Part shown: in pieces, positions 8,857-19,500 of the stretch
Position numbering within the stretch: position 1 is the stretch's first letter
Layout of the letters: every line of letters begins with the position of its first letter
Assembly (NCBI GenBank): GCA_032252755.1
Contig: JAVUPY010000054.1
Location: forward strand, 62,001-126,000
DNA: 64,000 nt
Direction of reading: 5' to 3'
Source of the DNA: Terriglobia bacterium
Lineage (GTDB): Bacteria; Acidobacteriota; Terriglobia; Terriglobales; Acidobacteriaceae
Notes under the pieces: generated by a model
The model's database searches: none
Told to the model about the DNA's origin: nothing
The model's input: only the letters and a program-made list of their open reading frames with translations
Position numbers and translations under genes: made by a program

Positions 8857-9534
8857 GTGGAAACTCGTGCCCTTATCCTCTCCCTTCGTTTGGCGCTGAT
8901 CGTTTCCCTCGCCTTGCTTGTGCTCGGACTTCCGCTCGCCTACTGGATTGCGTACTCGCGCCGCAGCTGGAAATTCCTGGTAGAAGCAGTGGTGTCGCTG
9001 CCCCTGGTGCTCCCACCCACCGTTCTTGGCTTCTATCTTCTCGTCGCCCTGGGTGCGCAGAGTCCTCTGGGTCGCTGGTGGCAAAGTCTCACCGGGCACA
9101 CATTTGCCTTCACCTTTGAAGGTCTCGTCATCGGATCGATCATCTATAGTTTTCCCTTCGCGGTTCAGCCATTCGCCGCATCGTTCGCCGCCGTTGATCG
9201 TAAACTTCTCGCCGCTTCCGCCACTCTCGGTGCGTCGTCGTGGAAGACCTTTCGCCGCGTCATTTTGCCGCTTTCGTTGCCCGGCGTAATCACCGGCTTC
9301 ACGCTTTCATTCGCGCACACGCTGGGAGAATTCGGTGTCGTCCTCATGATCGGCGGCAACATTCCGGGTGCGACCCGCACAATCTCTATCGCCATCTACG
9401 ACGACGTTCAGGCGCTCGATTACGCCACCGCAAACCACGCCGCGATATTCCTTTTGCTTGTTTCGTTTATCGCGCTCGCTCTCGTTTATGGGCTCAATCG
9501 CGGGCGCTCTTCACTTCGAGGGGCCACCCGTTGA
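8857..9534 (+). CDS. modB: molybdate ABC transporter permease ModB
   Basis: This 225-residue inner-membrane permease has five or six hydrophobic segments and the ABC-permease EAA loop (AASATLGASSWKTFRRVILPL). HTLGEFGVVLMIGGNIPG is diagnostic of ModB. It forms the membrane channel for molybdate uptake with ModC. The start is taken as GTG 8857 (an in-frame TTG lies at 8851); neither has a clear ribosome site because the upstream DNA is the repeat array. Its stop overlaps the TTG start of modC. No periplasmic binding protein modA is found in the window. Confidence 0.9.
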   Translation: METRALILSLRLALIVSLALLVLGLPLAYWIAYSRRSWKFLVEAVVSLPLVLPPTVLGFYLLVALGAQSPLGRWWQSLTGHTFAFTFEGLVIGSIIYSFPFAVQPFAASFAAVDRKLLAASATLGASSWKTFRRVILPLSLPGVITGFTLSFAHTLGEFGVVLMIGGNIPGATRTISIAIYDDVQALDYATANHAAIFLLLVSFIALALVYGLNRGRSSLRGATR

Positions 9535-10805
9535 GCGCAAAACTCCAGGCCGGGCCTTCGCAGGCACCAAACTCGCGAACCCTCTTCGCCTCCATCGATC
9601 TCGCGCATGGGAGTTCCTTCCGGCTGCAACTCGAAGTCACGCAGGCACCCGGCATTACCATCCTGTTCGGTGCCTCCGGGGCAGGGAAGACGACGCTGCT
9701 GGAAAGTCTCGCCGGACTGGTAAGTCCCGATCGCGGCCGAATCGTGGTCGGCGACACTACGTTGTTCGACAGCGATCAGCGCATCAACATCGCGCCGCAA
9801 CGCCGCCGCTGCGGTTACCTGTTCCAGACTCTCGCCCTGTTCCCGCACATGACCGTACAGGAGAACATCGAGTACGGCCTCTCCGCGCTGCCAAAGTCCG
9901 AACGCCGTTCGCGCTCCAACGCAATCCTCGAGTCCTTCCACGTTGCCCCCCTCGCCCATCGTAAGCCCGAGAGGATCTCCGGCGGCGAGCGTCAGCGTGT
10001 CGCTCTGGCCCGCGCCCTCGTCACTGACCCCGCTTTCCTGCTCCTTGACGAACCTCTCTCCGGGCTGGACGCCGTCAGCAAAGGCCGCATTATTGACGAC
10101 CTTCGAGCGTGGAACTGCGATCACAACATTCCCATCCTCTATGTAACCCACGATCACAACGAAGCATTCGGTCTCGGCGACCGCGTACTCGTACTCGAAT
10201 CAGGCCGCATCGTCGCGGAAGGTACGCCGCACCAAGTGCTCGACAGCCCCCGTCGCGAAACCGTTGCACAACTAGCCGGTTTCGAAAATGTCTTCGATGC
10301 AGTTGTCCAGGCACAGCATGAACACGACGGAACTATGACCTGTCGCCTCGTCCCACCGCCTGCCCGACAATCGTCAGCAGATTTGGGTAAAGACCACAAA
10401 GCTCTTGAACGCTTCTTCGTCGAATCCGGAATCGGCGGACGTAGCCCGCTTCCACAAAGTCAGGCGCCTGCACCCCATGTCACGTTGGAGGTTCCGCTCT
10501 CGCGCGTCGAACCTGGGCAGGAACTTCACGTCGGAATCCGCGCTGGCGACATAATGATCTCAGTTGAACGTCCGAGTGGCCTCAGCGCGCGCAACCTGAT
10601 TCCGGCTGAGATTCTTTCCATCACCCTTCAGGCCGCGACCGCAATCCTCGATACTACGGCCAGCGAAGATCGCTCGATCCATTTCATTGCGCACGTGACT
10701 CCCCGCGCCGTGGAATCTCTGAAATTGTCGGTTGGAGACATGATCTGGCTGGTGCTGAAAACTCATTCCTGCCACGTCATGAAGAACGAGGATTACTTTA
10801 AGTAG
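9531..10805 (+). CDS. modC: molybdate ABC transporter ATP-binding protein ModC
   Basis: The 424-residue ATPase has Walker A FGASGAGKTT, a Q-loop, the signature SGGERQRVALARAL, Walker B FLLLDEPLSGLD and a switch His (VTHDHNEA). A C-terminal extension of about 170 residues ends in a TOBE/Mop-like molybdate-binding domain (LSARNLIPAEILSI, then VGDMIWLVLKTHS), with a longer linker than E. coli ModC. The start is TTG 9531 in a TTGA overlap with the modB stop, after GAGGGG; an upstream in-frame extension to 9240 lies inside modB and is not coding. It powers molybdate import, feeding molybdenum cofactor synthesis (compare the MoaD-MoaE fusion at 56647). Confidence 0.9.
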   Translation: MSAKLQAGPSQAPNSRTLFASIDLAHGSSFRLQLEVTQAPGITILFGASGAGKTTLLESLAGLVSPDRGRIVVGDTTLFDSDQRINIAPQRRRCGYLFQTLALFPHMTVQENIEYGLSALPKSERRSRSNAILESFHVAPLAHRKPERISGGERQRVALARALVTDPAFLLLDEPLSGLDAVSKGRIIDDLRAWNCDHNIPILYVTHDHNEAFGLGDRVLVLESGRIVAEGTPHQVLDSPRRETVAQLAGFENVFDAVVQAQHEHDGTMTCRLVPPPARQSSADLGKDHKALERFFVESGIGGRSPLPQSQAPAPHVTLEVPLSRVEPGQELHVGIRAGDIMISVERPSGLSARNLIPAEILSITLQAATAILDTTASEDRSIHFIAHVTPRAVESLKLSVGDMIWLVLKTHSCHVMKNEDYFK

Positions 10806-10847
10806 GGTTTACATTCGTTGTTTGCCCGAACGCCCATTGGCACGATT

Positions 10848-11891
10848 TCAGAACCCCACAAACACCGGCTCGGGAACCAATTCAACCCCAAACCCCTCCC
10901 GAACCGCGCGCTGAATTTGATCCTTCAGCGCGATGATCTCCGCTGACGTGGCTCCGCCACGGTTCACGATCGCCAGAGCATGCTTGCGTGAAATCCCGAC
11001 TCGGCCCGACGTGAACCCCTTCGCGAATCCGCTCTGCTCCACCAGCCACGCCGCTGCGAGTTTCACCCGCCCCTCGCCCGCCGGATACCTCGGCGGCACC
11101 AAGCCCCTCGGGGCCACCTGCTCCGCGACCCTCTGGTATGTGGCCAAATTGACGACCGGATTCTTGAAAAACGATCCCGCGCTCCTGCAATCCTCATCGC
11201 CTTCAACAATCAGCATTGCTTTGCTTCGCCGAATCTCCCGCACCGCATCGCGAACCTCGCTCAGCGATGCCCGGTTTCGCCCGGCAAAACGCTTCTGCAA
11301 ATCTGCGTATTCAATCTTCGGACGTCCACCTTGCGTAAGAGCAAACGTCACCCGCGTAATCACGAACCTTTCGCGATCCACCGTGTTGAACCGGCTGGTC
11401 CGGTAGGCGAACCCACACTCTTGATTCGTGAAGTCGCGATACTCACCGTTCGCCAACTCCAGCGCGCGAACCTCAACGATCGTCTCGCTAACATCCTGCC
11501 CGTATGCGCCGACGTTCTGCACTGGCGTTCCGCCCACTGTCCCCGGAATGCCGCTCAGGCACTCGATCCCGGCGCAATCAGCGGCGACGGCACGCGCCAC
11601 CAGCGTATCCCAATCCTCGCCTGCGCCAACCTCGAAGACCTCGCGGCCACCTTCACTTCGCTGCTTCACTCCGCGCAGCCCCACTCGCACTGTCAGTCCC
11701 GGCCACCCCGCATCAGAAACCACCAGGTTGCTCCCGCCGCCAAGAACAAACAGTGGAAGCCTGCACTCGCCGGCCCACTCCACCGCAGCCCGCAATTCTT
11801 CCTCGGTAAGCGCCTCCGCAAACCATCGCGACGCCCCGCCGACTCCCAACGTAGTCATCGGCCCCAGTGGTAGGTTTTCCGAGAATTGCAT
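10848..11891 (-). CDS. murB: UDP-N-acetylenolpyruvoylglucosamine reductase MurB
   Basis: This 347-residue FAD enzyme carries out the second committed step of peptidoglycan precursor synthesis in the cytosol, reducing UDP-GlcNAc-enolpyruvate to UDP-MurNAc with NADPH. FAD-binding motifs are VLGGGSNLVVSD (about 49-60) and GIPGTVGGTPVQNVGAYGQD (about 114-133). The substrate Arg164 (AYRTSRF), the proton-donating Ser240 (AGSFFKNP) and Glu341 near the C-terminus (PEPVFVGF) are present. I chose ATG 11891 because homology starts at MQFSENLPLGPMTTLGVGG; the longer frame to 12026 is low-complexity. It is convergent with modC. Confidence 0.93.
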   Translation of the reverse strand: MQFSENLPLGPMTTLGVGGASRWFAEALTEEELRAAVEWAGECRLPLFVLGGGSNLVVSDAGWPGLTVRVGLRGVKQRSEGGREVFEVGAGEDWDTLVARAVAADCAGIECLSGIPGTVGGTPVQNVGAYGQDVSETIVEVRALELANGEYRDFTNQECGFAYRTSRFNTVDRERFVITRVTFALTQGGRPKIEYADLQKRFAGRNRASLSEVRDAVREIRRSKAMLIVEGDEDCRSAGSFFKNPVVNLATYQRVAEQVAPRGLVPPRYPAGEGRVKLAAAWLVEQSGFAKGFTSGRVGISRKHALAIVNRGGATSAEIIALKDQIQRAVREGFGVELVPEPVFVGF

Positions 11892-12060
11892 GATCCCAAT
11901 ATAAATCCCCGCCCCCATCGCGCCAGCATCTCGCCTACGTGGCCCGGGGGATGCCTCTCGCCCATGGTAGGGGAGCCCTCTCGCCCCCTTACTACTCCCC
12001 CGAACCCAATCCCCGCTCGTCAACATCTAACACCACGTACTAATCTCAGGAGGACTCCGG

Positions 12061-12498
12061 ATGCCGATGTACCCCGAACTGATGGTGATCCCCATGCGCG
12101 AAGAATTGACGCGCCTGGGCGTGAAGGAAGTGCGCAGCGCTGACGCAGTCGACGAGGCCCTGAAAGAGAAGGGCACGACCATGCTGATCGTGAATTCCAT
12201 CTGCGGATGCGCTGCTGGAAAGATGCGCCCCGCCGTGCGTCTCGCGCTCCAGCAGTCCTCAGCGAAGCCTGACCAGAGCATCACCGTGTTCGCGGGACAG
12301 GATCAGGAAGCCACTGTTCGCGCCCGAATGTTCTTTGTCGGACAGGCACCATCGTCGCCATCCATCGGCCTCCTGCGCGACGGCAAACTCGTCTATTTTA
12401 TGCCGCGCTCAGCCATTGAATCTCGCGACGCCCTTGCGATCGCCAGCGAACTCTCCGCCGCCTTCCAGCAACACTGCACCGAGCAGGTGCAGGGATAG
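12061..12498 (+). CDS. BrxA/BrxB family bacilliredoxin
   Basis: The 145-residue thioredoxin-like protein carries the family's Cys48-Gly-Cys50 motif (NSICGCAAGKMRP). Bacilliredoxins of the YphP/YqiW type remove bacillithiol or other low-molecular-weight thiols from S-thiolated proteins and have weak disulfide isomerase activity. The MPMYPELMVIPMREELT start is the typical N-terminus. A strong ribosome site AGGAGG lies 8 bases before ATG. It is monocistronic and divergent from murB. Confidence 0.92.
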   Translation: MPMYPELMVIPMREELTRLGVKEVRSADAVDEALKEKGTTMLIVNSICGCAAGKMRPAVRLALQQSSAKPDQSITVFAGQDQEATVRARMFFVGQAPSSPSIGLLRDGKLVYFMPRSAIESRDALAIASELSAAFQQHCTEQVQG

Positions 12499-12510
12499 GG
12501 TATCGTCCTG

Positions 12511-12561
12511 AGCGAAGCGGGTTTGCATGAGAGGTGCGAACCCGCGTAGACGAAGGATCTT
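12511..12561. repeat. imperfect inverted element between convergent genes
   Basis: TCGTCCTGAGCGAAG and GACGAAGGATC face each other around an inner stem GCGGGTT/AACCCGC, followed by TTTTGTT. It may act as a bidirectional terminator for the bacilliredoxin and rhomboid genes. Confidence 0.45.
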
Positions 12562-12599
12562 TTGTTCCTCTTCGAGGTGCAATCGCAGTTGGCGTGTTC

Positions 12600-13970
12600 C
12601 TACTGCTTCTCCGCCACTTTCAAAGCCTGCCGCGCCGCGATGTCCTTCGGATTCAACTCCACCGCCCGCTTCAGTCGTTCCGCTGCTTCCAACTTCTGCC
12701 CATCTTGCAGCAATGCAATCCCCAGGAAGAAATTCTCACCGAACCCGTTCGGCTCCAACTGATAAGCCTTCCGGAACGTCGCCACCGCATCCGCGCTCTG
12801 CCCCAAATCCAGATAGGTTGATCCCAGCGTGAACAAGTACGCTTTGTTTTTAGGATCCATGTCCACGGCTTTCCTGCACGGTGCAACCGCTTGGTCCGGT
12901 TGCTTATTCTTCAGATACGCCCCGCACAACGCCGCCGAGTACCGCGCATCCTCCGGATGATCCGCCACCAGTTGCTTCACCACCGCGATCTCTTCCGGAT
13001 ACTTCTTCAGCGCATCCAGGTATGTCCCGTACTCCACCGCCAGCCTCTCATCTTTCGGGTTCTGTTTGAGCGCCCGCTGATAAGCCGCCATGGCGTCCTT
13101 CGTCTTGCCCGTCCGTGCGAATCTTTGTGCCTCGAGCCGCGGAAGTATTGGTGCATATTTGCTTCGTGCGTAGAGTGCCCCCGCCGTGATCAACGCAAGT
13201 GCCGACGCGAACACCACCAGCGCCTGGCCCGTCTTCTTTCTCTCCTCTTCCACCGTGTACGACGGCAGGAGTGCCCCGACCACGACTCCCATAATCAATC
13301 CGCCTACGTGCGCGGCATTATCGATGATCGGAACCCCCGCTCCAATTGCCAGGTTCACAAATACGAACACGACGATGCTGCCCAGCGCTCCCTTCATCGC
13401 CATCGCGATCCGCGGATTCTTCTGGAACTTCAGCGCCGGAATCAAAGCACCCGCCACTCCAAAGATCGCGCCCGACGCGCCAACCCCAACCTCGGCCGGG
13501 TGCCACCAGGCACTCGCCACCGAACCCGCCAGTCCGCACAAAAAATACAGTATGAGGAAGTTCCGTCGTCCGTAGAGAATCTCCGCCAGCAGTCCAATAT
13601 TAAACAGCGCCCACATGTTCGTCCCGATGTGCAGCAGATTCCCGTGCAGGAACATTGAGGTGACCAGCCGCCACCACTGCCCTGAGAACACCTCCACCCC
13701 AGAGTCCGCTCCCAGCTTCATCAATACTGGTAGCGTGATCTCCTCGCTGTGGCTCATCGCCATCTCGATCAGGAACACGATCACGCAGATCACAATGATG
13801 GCCGCCGTCGGCGAGTGTCGCAGAAATCCGTAGTTCCGCCTTGGCCGCGGTGCCGGCGGCGGAAGTTCCTGCGCAAAGTACAGTGGTGCCCCGCACCGCG
13901 GACACTGGTTTGGCAGCGGGTGCATGCCCGGCGGAAATTCGAACCGGCACTCGGGACAATGAATCGCCAT
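12600..13970 (-). CDS. rhomboid intramembrane serine protease with zinc ribbon and TPR tail
   Basis: This 456-residue protein begins with a zinc ribbon (Cys5, Cys8, Cys23, Cys26) and a proline-rich linker. A six-helix rhomboid core (about 55-240) has catalytic Ser166 (GASGAIFG) and His221 (NAAHVGG), plus HGNLLHIGTNMW on helix 2. After a further membrane helix (about 250-270) come about four tetratricopeptide repeats (290-450). Rhomboids cleave substrates within the membrane; the TPR part probably recruits a partner. The start is 1 base after the stop of the YVTN lipoprotein gene, so it is the last gene of the aroF operon. Confidence 0.9.
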   Translation of the reverse strand: MAIHCPECRFEFPPGMHPLPNQCPRCGAPLYFAQELPPPAPRPRRNYGFLRHSPTAAIIVICVIVFLIEMAMSHSEEITLPVLMKLGADSGVEVFSGQWWRLVTSMFLHGNLLHIGTNMWALFNIGLLAEILYGRRNFLILYFLCGLAGSVASAWWHPAEVGVGASGAIFGVAGALIPALKFQKNPRIAMAMKGALGSIVVFVFVNLAIGAGVPIIDNAAHVGGLIMGVVVGALLPSYTVEEERKKTGQALVVFASALALITAGALYARSKYAPILPRLEAQRFARTGKTKDAMAAYQRALKQNPKDERLAVEYGTYLDALKKYPEEIAVVKQLVADHPEDARYSAALCGAYLKNKQPDQAVAPCRKAVDMDPKNKAYLFTLGSTYLDLGQSADAVATFRKAYQLEPNGFGENFFLGIALLQDGQKLEAAERLKRAVELNPKDIAARQALKVAEKQ

Positions 13971-13971
13971 G

Positions 13972-15183
13972 TTAGTGTTGTTGCGCTTGTTGCGGCTCCA
14001 TCCCTTTGATCACCACCGAACGCGGTTGGGCTCCCGTCGCGATCATCGTGAACAGTCGAGGATTCGGCCCGGTGACCTTCTTATCCATGCGTTTGTCCAG
14101 TCGCAGAACGGCCGTGTCGCCCGACCCGGAGTCTCCCACGAACAGCATTGTCTCTCCCGGCGAGAGTGCCAGGGCATCCGGGCCGTCGCCCACGCGCACG
14201 CTCACCAGCATCTTCCGCGTGGTGATGTCGAAGACAGCGACAGTATCCGACGCCATATTGCTCACGTAGAGCAGGGAATTGTCTGCGCTCACCACTGCGT
14301 CCGCCGGATCGTCGCCCGCAAGAAAACTCTCGCTCACTTCATTGGTCGCAGTGTTGATCGCCGAAATCGTGTGCGCGTTGTAGTTGCACACGAAGACCTC
14401 GCCGCCATCCGGCTTCAGAGCCAGGCTCACCGGAGTCCCGCCGACTTTCAGCAGCGCCAGCACCCGAGCGTTCTTCAGGTCTACCGCCGCGACCTCATTC
14501 GCTCCCGTACACGCCACGAACGCCTTCGACTCGTCCGGCAGGATGGCAATATCTTCCGGGTTGCGGCACGTTGCCACTGTCGACCGGAGTTTGCGACTTT
14601 CACCGTCGATAATGCTGACCGAGTCCGACCCGCGATTCGATACCACCACAATGCTTCCGTCGCGCGAAACCTTCGCCAATCCCGGCTGCAACCCGACCCC
14701 GATCGTCGCCGCCACCCGGTGCTTATCCAGGTCAATCACGCTGACTGTATTCGAACCCGCGTTCGCGACATATCCCCAGCGCCCGTCGTGGGTCACGGAA
14801 ATGTAGTAAGGCGTCCGTTGCACCGCGATCGTCCCCGTCACCTGGTTCGAATGCGAGTCGATCACGGACACCGTGCCCGACTCCGTATTTACCACATAAA
14901 CTTCCGGCTTCTTCGGATTCGCCGCCAGCCCCGTCGGGCTCTTGCCCACATTCAACGTCCGAACCGGTTGCATCGTTGCGAGATCAATCACGGTCACAGT
15001 GTTGCTTTTCCCGTTAGCCACATACGCATACGCGGGTTCCCCGCCGGTAGGCTTGCGACGACACGCCCCTGCTGTCAATAGCAGAAGGAAAATGAGGATC
15101 AGAAGTGGGGCCCCACATCTGCGCGCTGTTCGCAGACGTGGGTCGCTTCTCTTGGATTCTGTATCTTTGGAAGGTACGTTCAC
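13972..15183 (-). CDS. YVTN beta-propeller repeat lipoprotein
   Basis: The 403-residue protein has a lipoprotein signal peptide (lipobox LTAGAC, Cys41) followed by about eight blades of 40-42 residues. Each blade carries an [18 protein letters not shown]-like core, the YVTN family signature, making a seven- or eight-bladed propeller anchored in an outer leaflet. Such proteins are usually scaffolds or binding modules in the cell envelope. The start overlaps the end of aroF by 4 bases, and the stop lies 1 base from the rhomboid start. Why a shikimate enzyme shares a transcript with envelope proteins is not evident. Confidence 0.88.
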   Translation of the reverse strand: MNVPSKDTESKRSDPRLRTARRCGAPLLILIFLLLLTAGACRRKPTGGEPAYAYVANGKSNTVTVIDLATMQPVRTLNVGKSPTGLAANPKKPEVYVVNTESGTVSVIDSHSNQVTGTIAVQRTPYYISVTHDGRWGYVANAGSNTVSVIDLDKHRVAATIGVGLQPGLAKVSRDGSIVVVSNRGSDSVSIIDGESRKLRSTVATCRNPEDIAILPDESKAFVACTGANEVAAVDLKNARVLALLKVGGTPVSLALKPDGGEVFVCNYNAHTISAINTATNEVSESFLAGDDPADAVVSADNSLLYVSNMASDTVAVFDITTRKMLVSVRVGDGPDALALSPGETMLFVGDSGSGDTAVLRLDKRMDKKVTGPNPRLFTMIATGAQPRSVVIKGMEPQQAQQH

Positions 15184-16283
15184 GGCCTCGCCGTGCCTGT
15201 CGCGGTCACGGTTGCTCCAACATTCTGCATCCTGCTCGACTGCGGCTCCGCGACTGTGCGATTCACAACCGGCGCGATCAACCTGACCTGCGCCATCAGT
15301 TCGTCAAACTGCTCGGGGAATAGGGACTGCGCCCCATCCGACAATGCGCGGTCCGGATCATGATGCACTTCCACGATGAATCCATCCGCCCCCACCGCAA
15401 CTCCCGCGCGCGTCAGCGGCGTCACCTTGTTTCTCTTGCCCGTCCCATGACTCGGATCGACCAGGATGGGCAAGTGGCTCAACCTCTGCACCGCCGGAAC
15501 CACGCTCAGGTCCAGCGTGTTCCGCGTGTGATCCGCGAAGGTCCGCACCCCGCGTTCGCACAAGATAACCTCGTAATTCCCCTCGCTCATTACGTACTCG
15601 GCCGCCATCAAAAACTCTTCCAGGGTAGCGCTCATCCCGCGCTTCAGCAGCACCGGCTTCCGTGCTCGCCCCGCGCGCTTCAGCAGCGAGTAGTTCTGCA
15701 TGTTGCGCGCGCCAATCTGGATCACATCCGCCCACTCCTCTACCAGTTCCAGCGACTCGTGATCCACAGCTTCCGTTACGATACGCAGTCCATACTGGTC
15801 GCGAACCTGCGCCATGATCTTCAGCCCCTCCAGCCCGAGCCCTTGGAACGTATACGGCGACGTACGCGGCTTGTACGCTCCCCCGCGGAAAAACTTCACG
15901 CCCTGCTTCGCGATGCGCTCCGCCACTGCAAACGCCTGGTCATGGTTCTCAATCGCGCACGGCCCCGCAATGACCCCCAGCTCCTGCCCGCCAATCGACG
16001 CCTCTTCCTGAGCCGCCCCCAGCGGTGGAAACTTCACCACTGTCTTATCTTCTTTAATGTCCTTGCTGACGAGTTTGTAAGGCTTGCTGACACGTATGAC
16101 TTCCTGCACGCCCGGCAGCTCTTCCAGCGGCGCAGGATTCACCTCTCCCTGGTTGCCGGTGATACCGATTGCCGTTCGCTGAGCGCCGGGAATGGAATGC
16201 GGCCGAAAACCCAGCGACTCGATCTTGTCACAAACCGCCCGGACCTGATCCTCGGTCGCGTGGGCCTTCATTACTACAAGCAT
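15180..16283 (-). CDS. aroF: 3-deoxy-7-phosphoheptulonate synthase, type I beta with N-terminal regulatory domain
   Basis: This 367-residue enzyme condenses phosphoenolpyruvate and erythrose 4-phosphate, the first step to aromatic amino acids. Residues 1-70 are the ferredoxin-like regulatory domain ([21 protein letters not shown]) seen in the Thermotoga-type enzyme, which mediates feedback by Tyr or Phe. The TIM barrel follows with [32 protein letters not shown] and DPSHGTGKR. The 30-residue Thr/Val-rich tail after AQVRL is unusual. GAGG lies 8 bases before ATG. It is the first gene of an operon with the YVTN and rhomboid genes. Confidence 0.93.
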   Translation of the reverse strand: MLVVMKAHATEDQVRAVCDKIESLGFRPHSIPGAQRTAIGITGNQGEVNPAPLEELPGVQEVIRVSKPYKLVSKDIKEDKTVVKFPPLGAAQEEASIGGQELGVIAGPCAIENHDQAFAVAERIAKQGVKFFRGGAYKPRTSPYTFQGLGLEGLKIMAQVRDQYGLRIVTEAVDHESLELVEEWADVIQIGARNMQNYSLLKRAGRARKPVLLKRGMSATLEEFLMAAEYVMSEGNYEVILCERGVRTFADHTRNTLDLSVVPAVQRLSHLPILVDPSHGTGKRNKVTPLTRAGVAVGADGFIVEVHHDPDRALSDGAQSLFPEQFDELMAQVRLIAPVVNRTVAEPQSSRMQNVGATVTATGTARP

Positions 16284-16542
16284 GGAATTACCTCAGAATC
16301 CCTAAACTTTAAAGCATTTACAGGGATCGCGGCAAGGCTGGCAGCGTCCGGGCCACTGCGCAGAACGGCTGCAGTCTGCTAACCCGAAGCACACCTCCTG
16401 TTACCAGTTCATGACCAAGTCACATCTCGCGGTGATCCCTGACCTAGCATGCGAATGGCACGTAAGTGCTAATTTGTCCCCATTACTTAGGGGCCATTCG
16501 TTCAATTTCAGGCGCATTTCCACGGACTAAAGGGAGGACCCA

Positions 16543-19500
16543 ATGTCTCACCTCCGTTCGCTTCTGGTTCTGTTGGCCTTCACCGCGACCGCTATCGCCC
16601 AGTCATCCGATACGACCTCTGTAGCCGGTATCGTAAAGGACATCACTGGAGCCGTGGTTCCAGGCGTAGAGGTCACCGCAACCAACATCGAATCCAGCGC
16701 GATGCGAACCACCGTCACCGATTCGACAGGCGCGTATTTCTTCGCACAACTAAAGCCCGGCAGTTATCGAATCAAGGCAACGCACACTGGTTTCAAGACC
16801 GTCACCCGTGATGTTCAACTGCTTGTTGCCTCACCAGGCACCGTTGATTTCGAAATGCCCGTTGGCGCCACCAACGAAATGGTCGAGGTAGCAGCATCCA
16901 ACGTTACCGTTAACACCTACGACGCGACCGTCGGCAACGCCATCGGCGAAAACGCCGTGAAGACTCTGCCGTTCCTCGCGCGTAATGCCGCGTCGCTTCT
17001 GACCCTCCAACCGGGCGTCATTCAGACCGGCGCATCTGATACCGATCTGTTATCCATGGGCTCGACGCGCAACCTGGACGAGCGTGACGGTGCCGTGAAT
17101 GGCGTCCGTTCCAACCAGACCAACGTTACCGTCGATGGCATTGACTCCAATAACTGGGAGACCCAGGCCGCCTTCAGCAGTGCTCTCCCCGTGACCCTCG
17201 ACTCCATCCAGGAATTCCGCGTTACCACTTCCAACGCGAATCCCACCGAGGGCGTCTCCGGTGGAGCGCAGGTCGCGCTGGTCACCAAGAGCGGAAGCAA
17301 CAATTGGCACGGAAATCTCCGCTGGTATCACCGCAATACCGCGACCGCCGCCAATTCCTATTTCAACAACCTCAATGACATCGAGAAACCGAAGTTGATG
17401 CGACACATCGGCGGAGGCTCACTGGGTGGCCCTATTAAGAAGAACCGTGCGTACTTCTTTGTGGATTACGAATTCCGTCGGGATCGCAGCGAAGAGGGCG
17501 TACGCCGATACGTGCCAAGCGACATTCTGAAGTCCGGCAACCTCATCTATGCCGTCGACAGCTCCATAGAAGGCTTCAATTCCAGCGACCCCAATCTGTT
17601 CCCCTGCCCGAACGGCAACGGGGAATTCTGCCGTACGCTCACAGGATCTGACCTTGCTGCAATTGATCCTGCCGGACTCGGTGTCAACCCCGCGATGCTC
17701 AACTACATGGCGCAGTATCCAACGGGAAATGATCCGACCCAGGGTCTCGATGCAGGCTTGAGCTTCACCGGTTTCCGCTTCAACTCACCATTGAATACCG
17801 ACAATCATGTCTGGACCTCGCGTCTCGACTTCAACCTGACGCAAGACGGTAAGCACACGCTTTATTGGCGCGGCACGCTTGGTAACATCAGGACCGCTCT
17901 CGCACCGTCCCAATTTCCTGGACAGGACACCTCATCCACGTTGCGAAACAATACCAAGGGCTTCGCAATGGGATACACCGCGCAACTCTCCGATACCCTG
18001 ATCAACACCGTCCGCTACGGACTCACCAGGCTGGGCATATCGGAGTCCGGATCCGGTGGTTCCGCGTTCTCGGTGCGGAGTTTCTCTGACGTCCGCGATT
18101 TCGCTTATCGGCCCCTCGCGCGCCAAATCCCCATCCACGACATCAAGGACGACCTGACATGGATGAAAGGCTCGCATTCTTTCCAACTCGGCGGGTCCAT
18201 GATGTTCACTCGCGCACATCGCTCGAGCTATAACCTCAGCTATCCTGCGTTCAGCGTCAACAATGGTTTCTGCGCGGCACAGTGCAGCGAGCCGCTCACA
18301 GCCCTCACAGAGGACGCCGACCCCAGTAATGATCCGCTTGATGCGAACTCTTTTGTGCGGGCATTCATGATGTTGACGGGGCCGATCACCCAGGTCAACG
18401 CCAGTTATCTCGTCGATGCCAAAAGCAAAGAGTTTCTGCCATCGGGCAGTCCACTCGATCGTCACTATGCAGCCAATGACTTCGAGCTTTATTTCCAGGA
18501 CACATGGCGGCTCAAACAGAACCTCACCTTGACGGCCGGACTGCGCTGGAGCTATTTCAGCCCGGTCTGGGAGACGAATGGCAACATGGTTCGTCCTACG
18601 GTCGATGTCAGCGATTGGTGGGCACAGCGAGTCTCCGATCAACTCGCCGGAATCCCGTCTGACGCAATGCCACTGCTGCAATTCGATCTCGCCGGAAAGG
18701 CGAACGGAAAATCCGGCTGGTGGAATCCGGACCACAACGACTTTGCTCCACGCGTCGCCCTGGCTTGGAGCCCGCCCTATGACAGCGGCATTTTGAAAGG
18801 TCTCTTCGGAGGCCCCGGCAAGAGTTCCGTCCGCCTCGGTGCCGGCATGTTCTACAACCGCTTCGGCGGAGCACTTGCTGTAACCACCGACAACGCTGGT
18901 TCACCCGGCATGTCGAACGCCCTGATTTCCAGCGCGGGGGCATTCGGCCTGGATACCACGCCCGGGGGCTGGGCGATGGCTCCGCGATTCTCCGGAACCT
19001 GCGACGCAACCGGTTGCACCGGCCTGCCCGATGTGAGCGACTTCATCACTCCGCCGACCACCGCTTCCTTCCCCTTCACGCCCGATGCATCGACTGCCTG
19101 GGAAGGCTTCATGGTCGACAACAACCTTCGAACACCTTATTCCATCAATCTCACCTTCGGCATTCAGCGCGAATTGCCGTGGAAGATGGTCCTTGACACC
19201 AGTTATGTCGGCACTCTCGGACGCAAGCTGATGGTGAAGCCCGACCTTGGACAGTTCTATGGCCTGTTCACCGATCCTGCCTCCAAACAGACCTTCTGGG
19301 GAGCCTACAACCAACTGGTCGATTACCAGGGGCCCGATCCTTACAATCCAACCGTCAATCCGTACAGCGTGGCCGCATTGTCTTCCATCCCAAACATTGC
19401 GTTCTTCGACAATGTAATGCCGAATCTCCCCATCTACCTGGCGAACTTCCTGGGTGAGGCCGATATTCCGTATTCCACTCTGACACCGACCCAGGCCTAC

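Noticed and set aside
9240-9530. In-frame upstream extension of ModC
   Set aside because: It overlaps modB in another frame and is Arg-rich; the ABC ATPase begins at TTG 9531 after GAGGGG.
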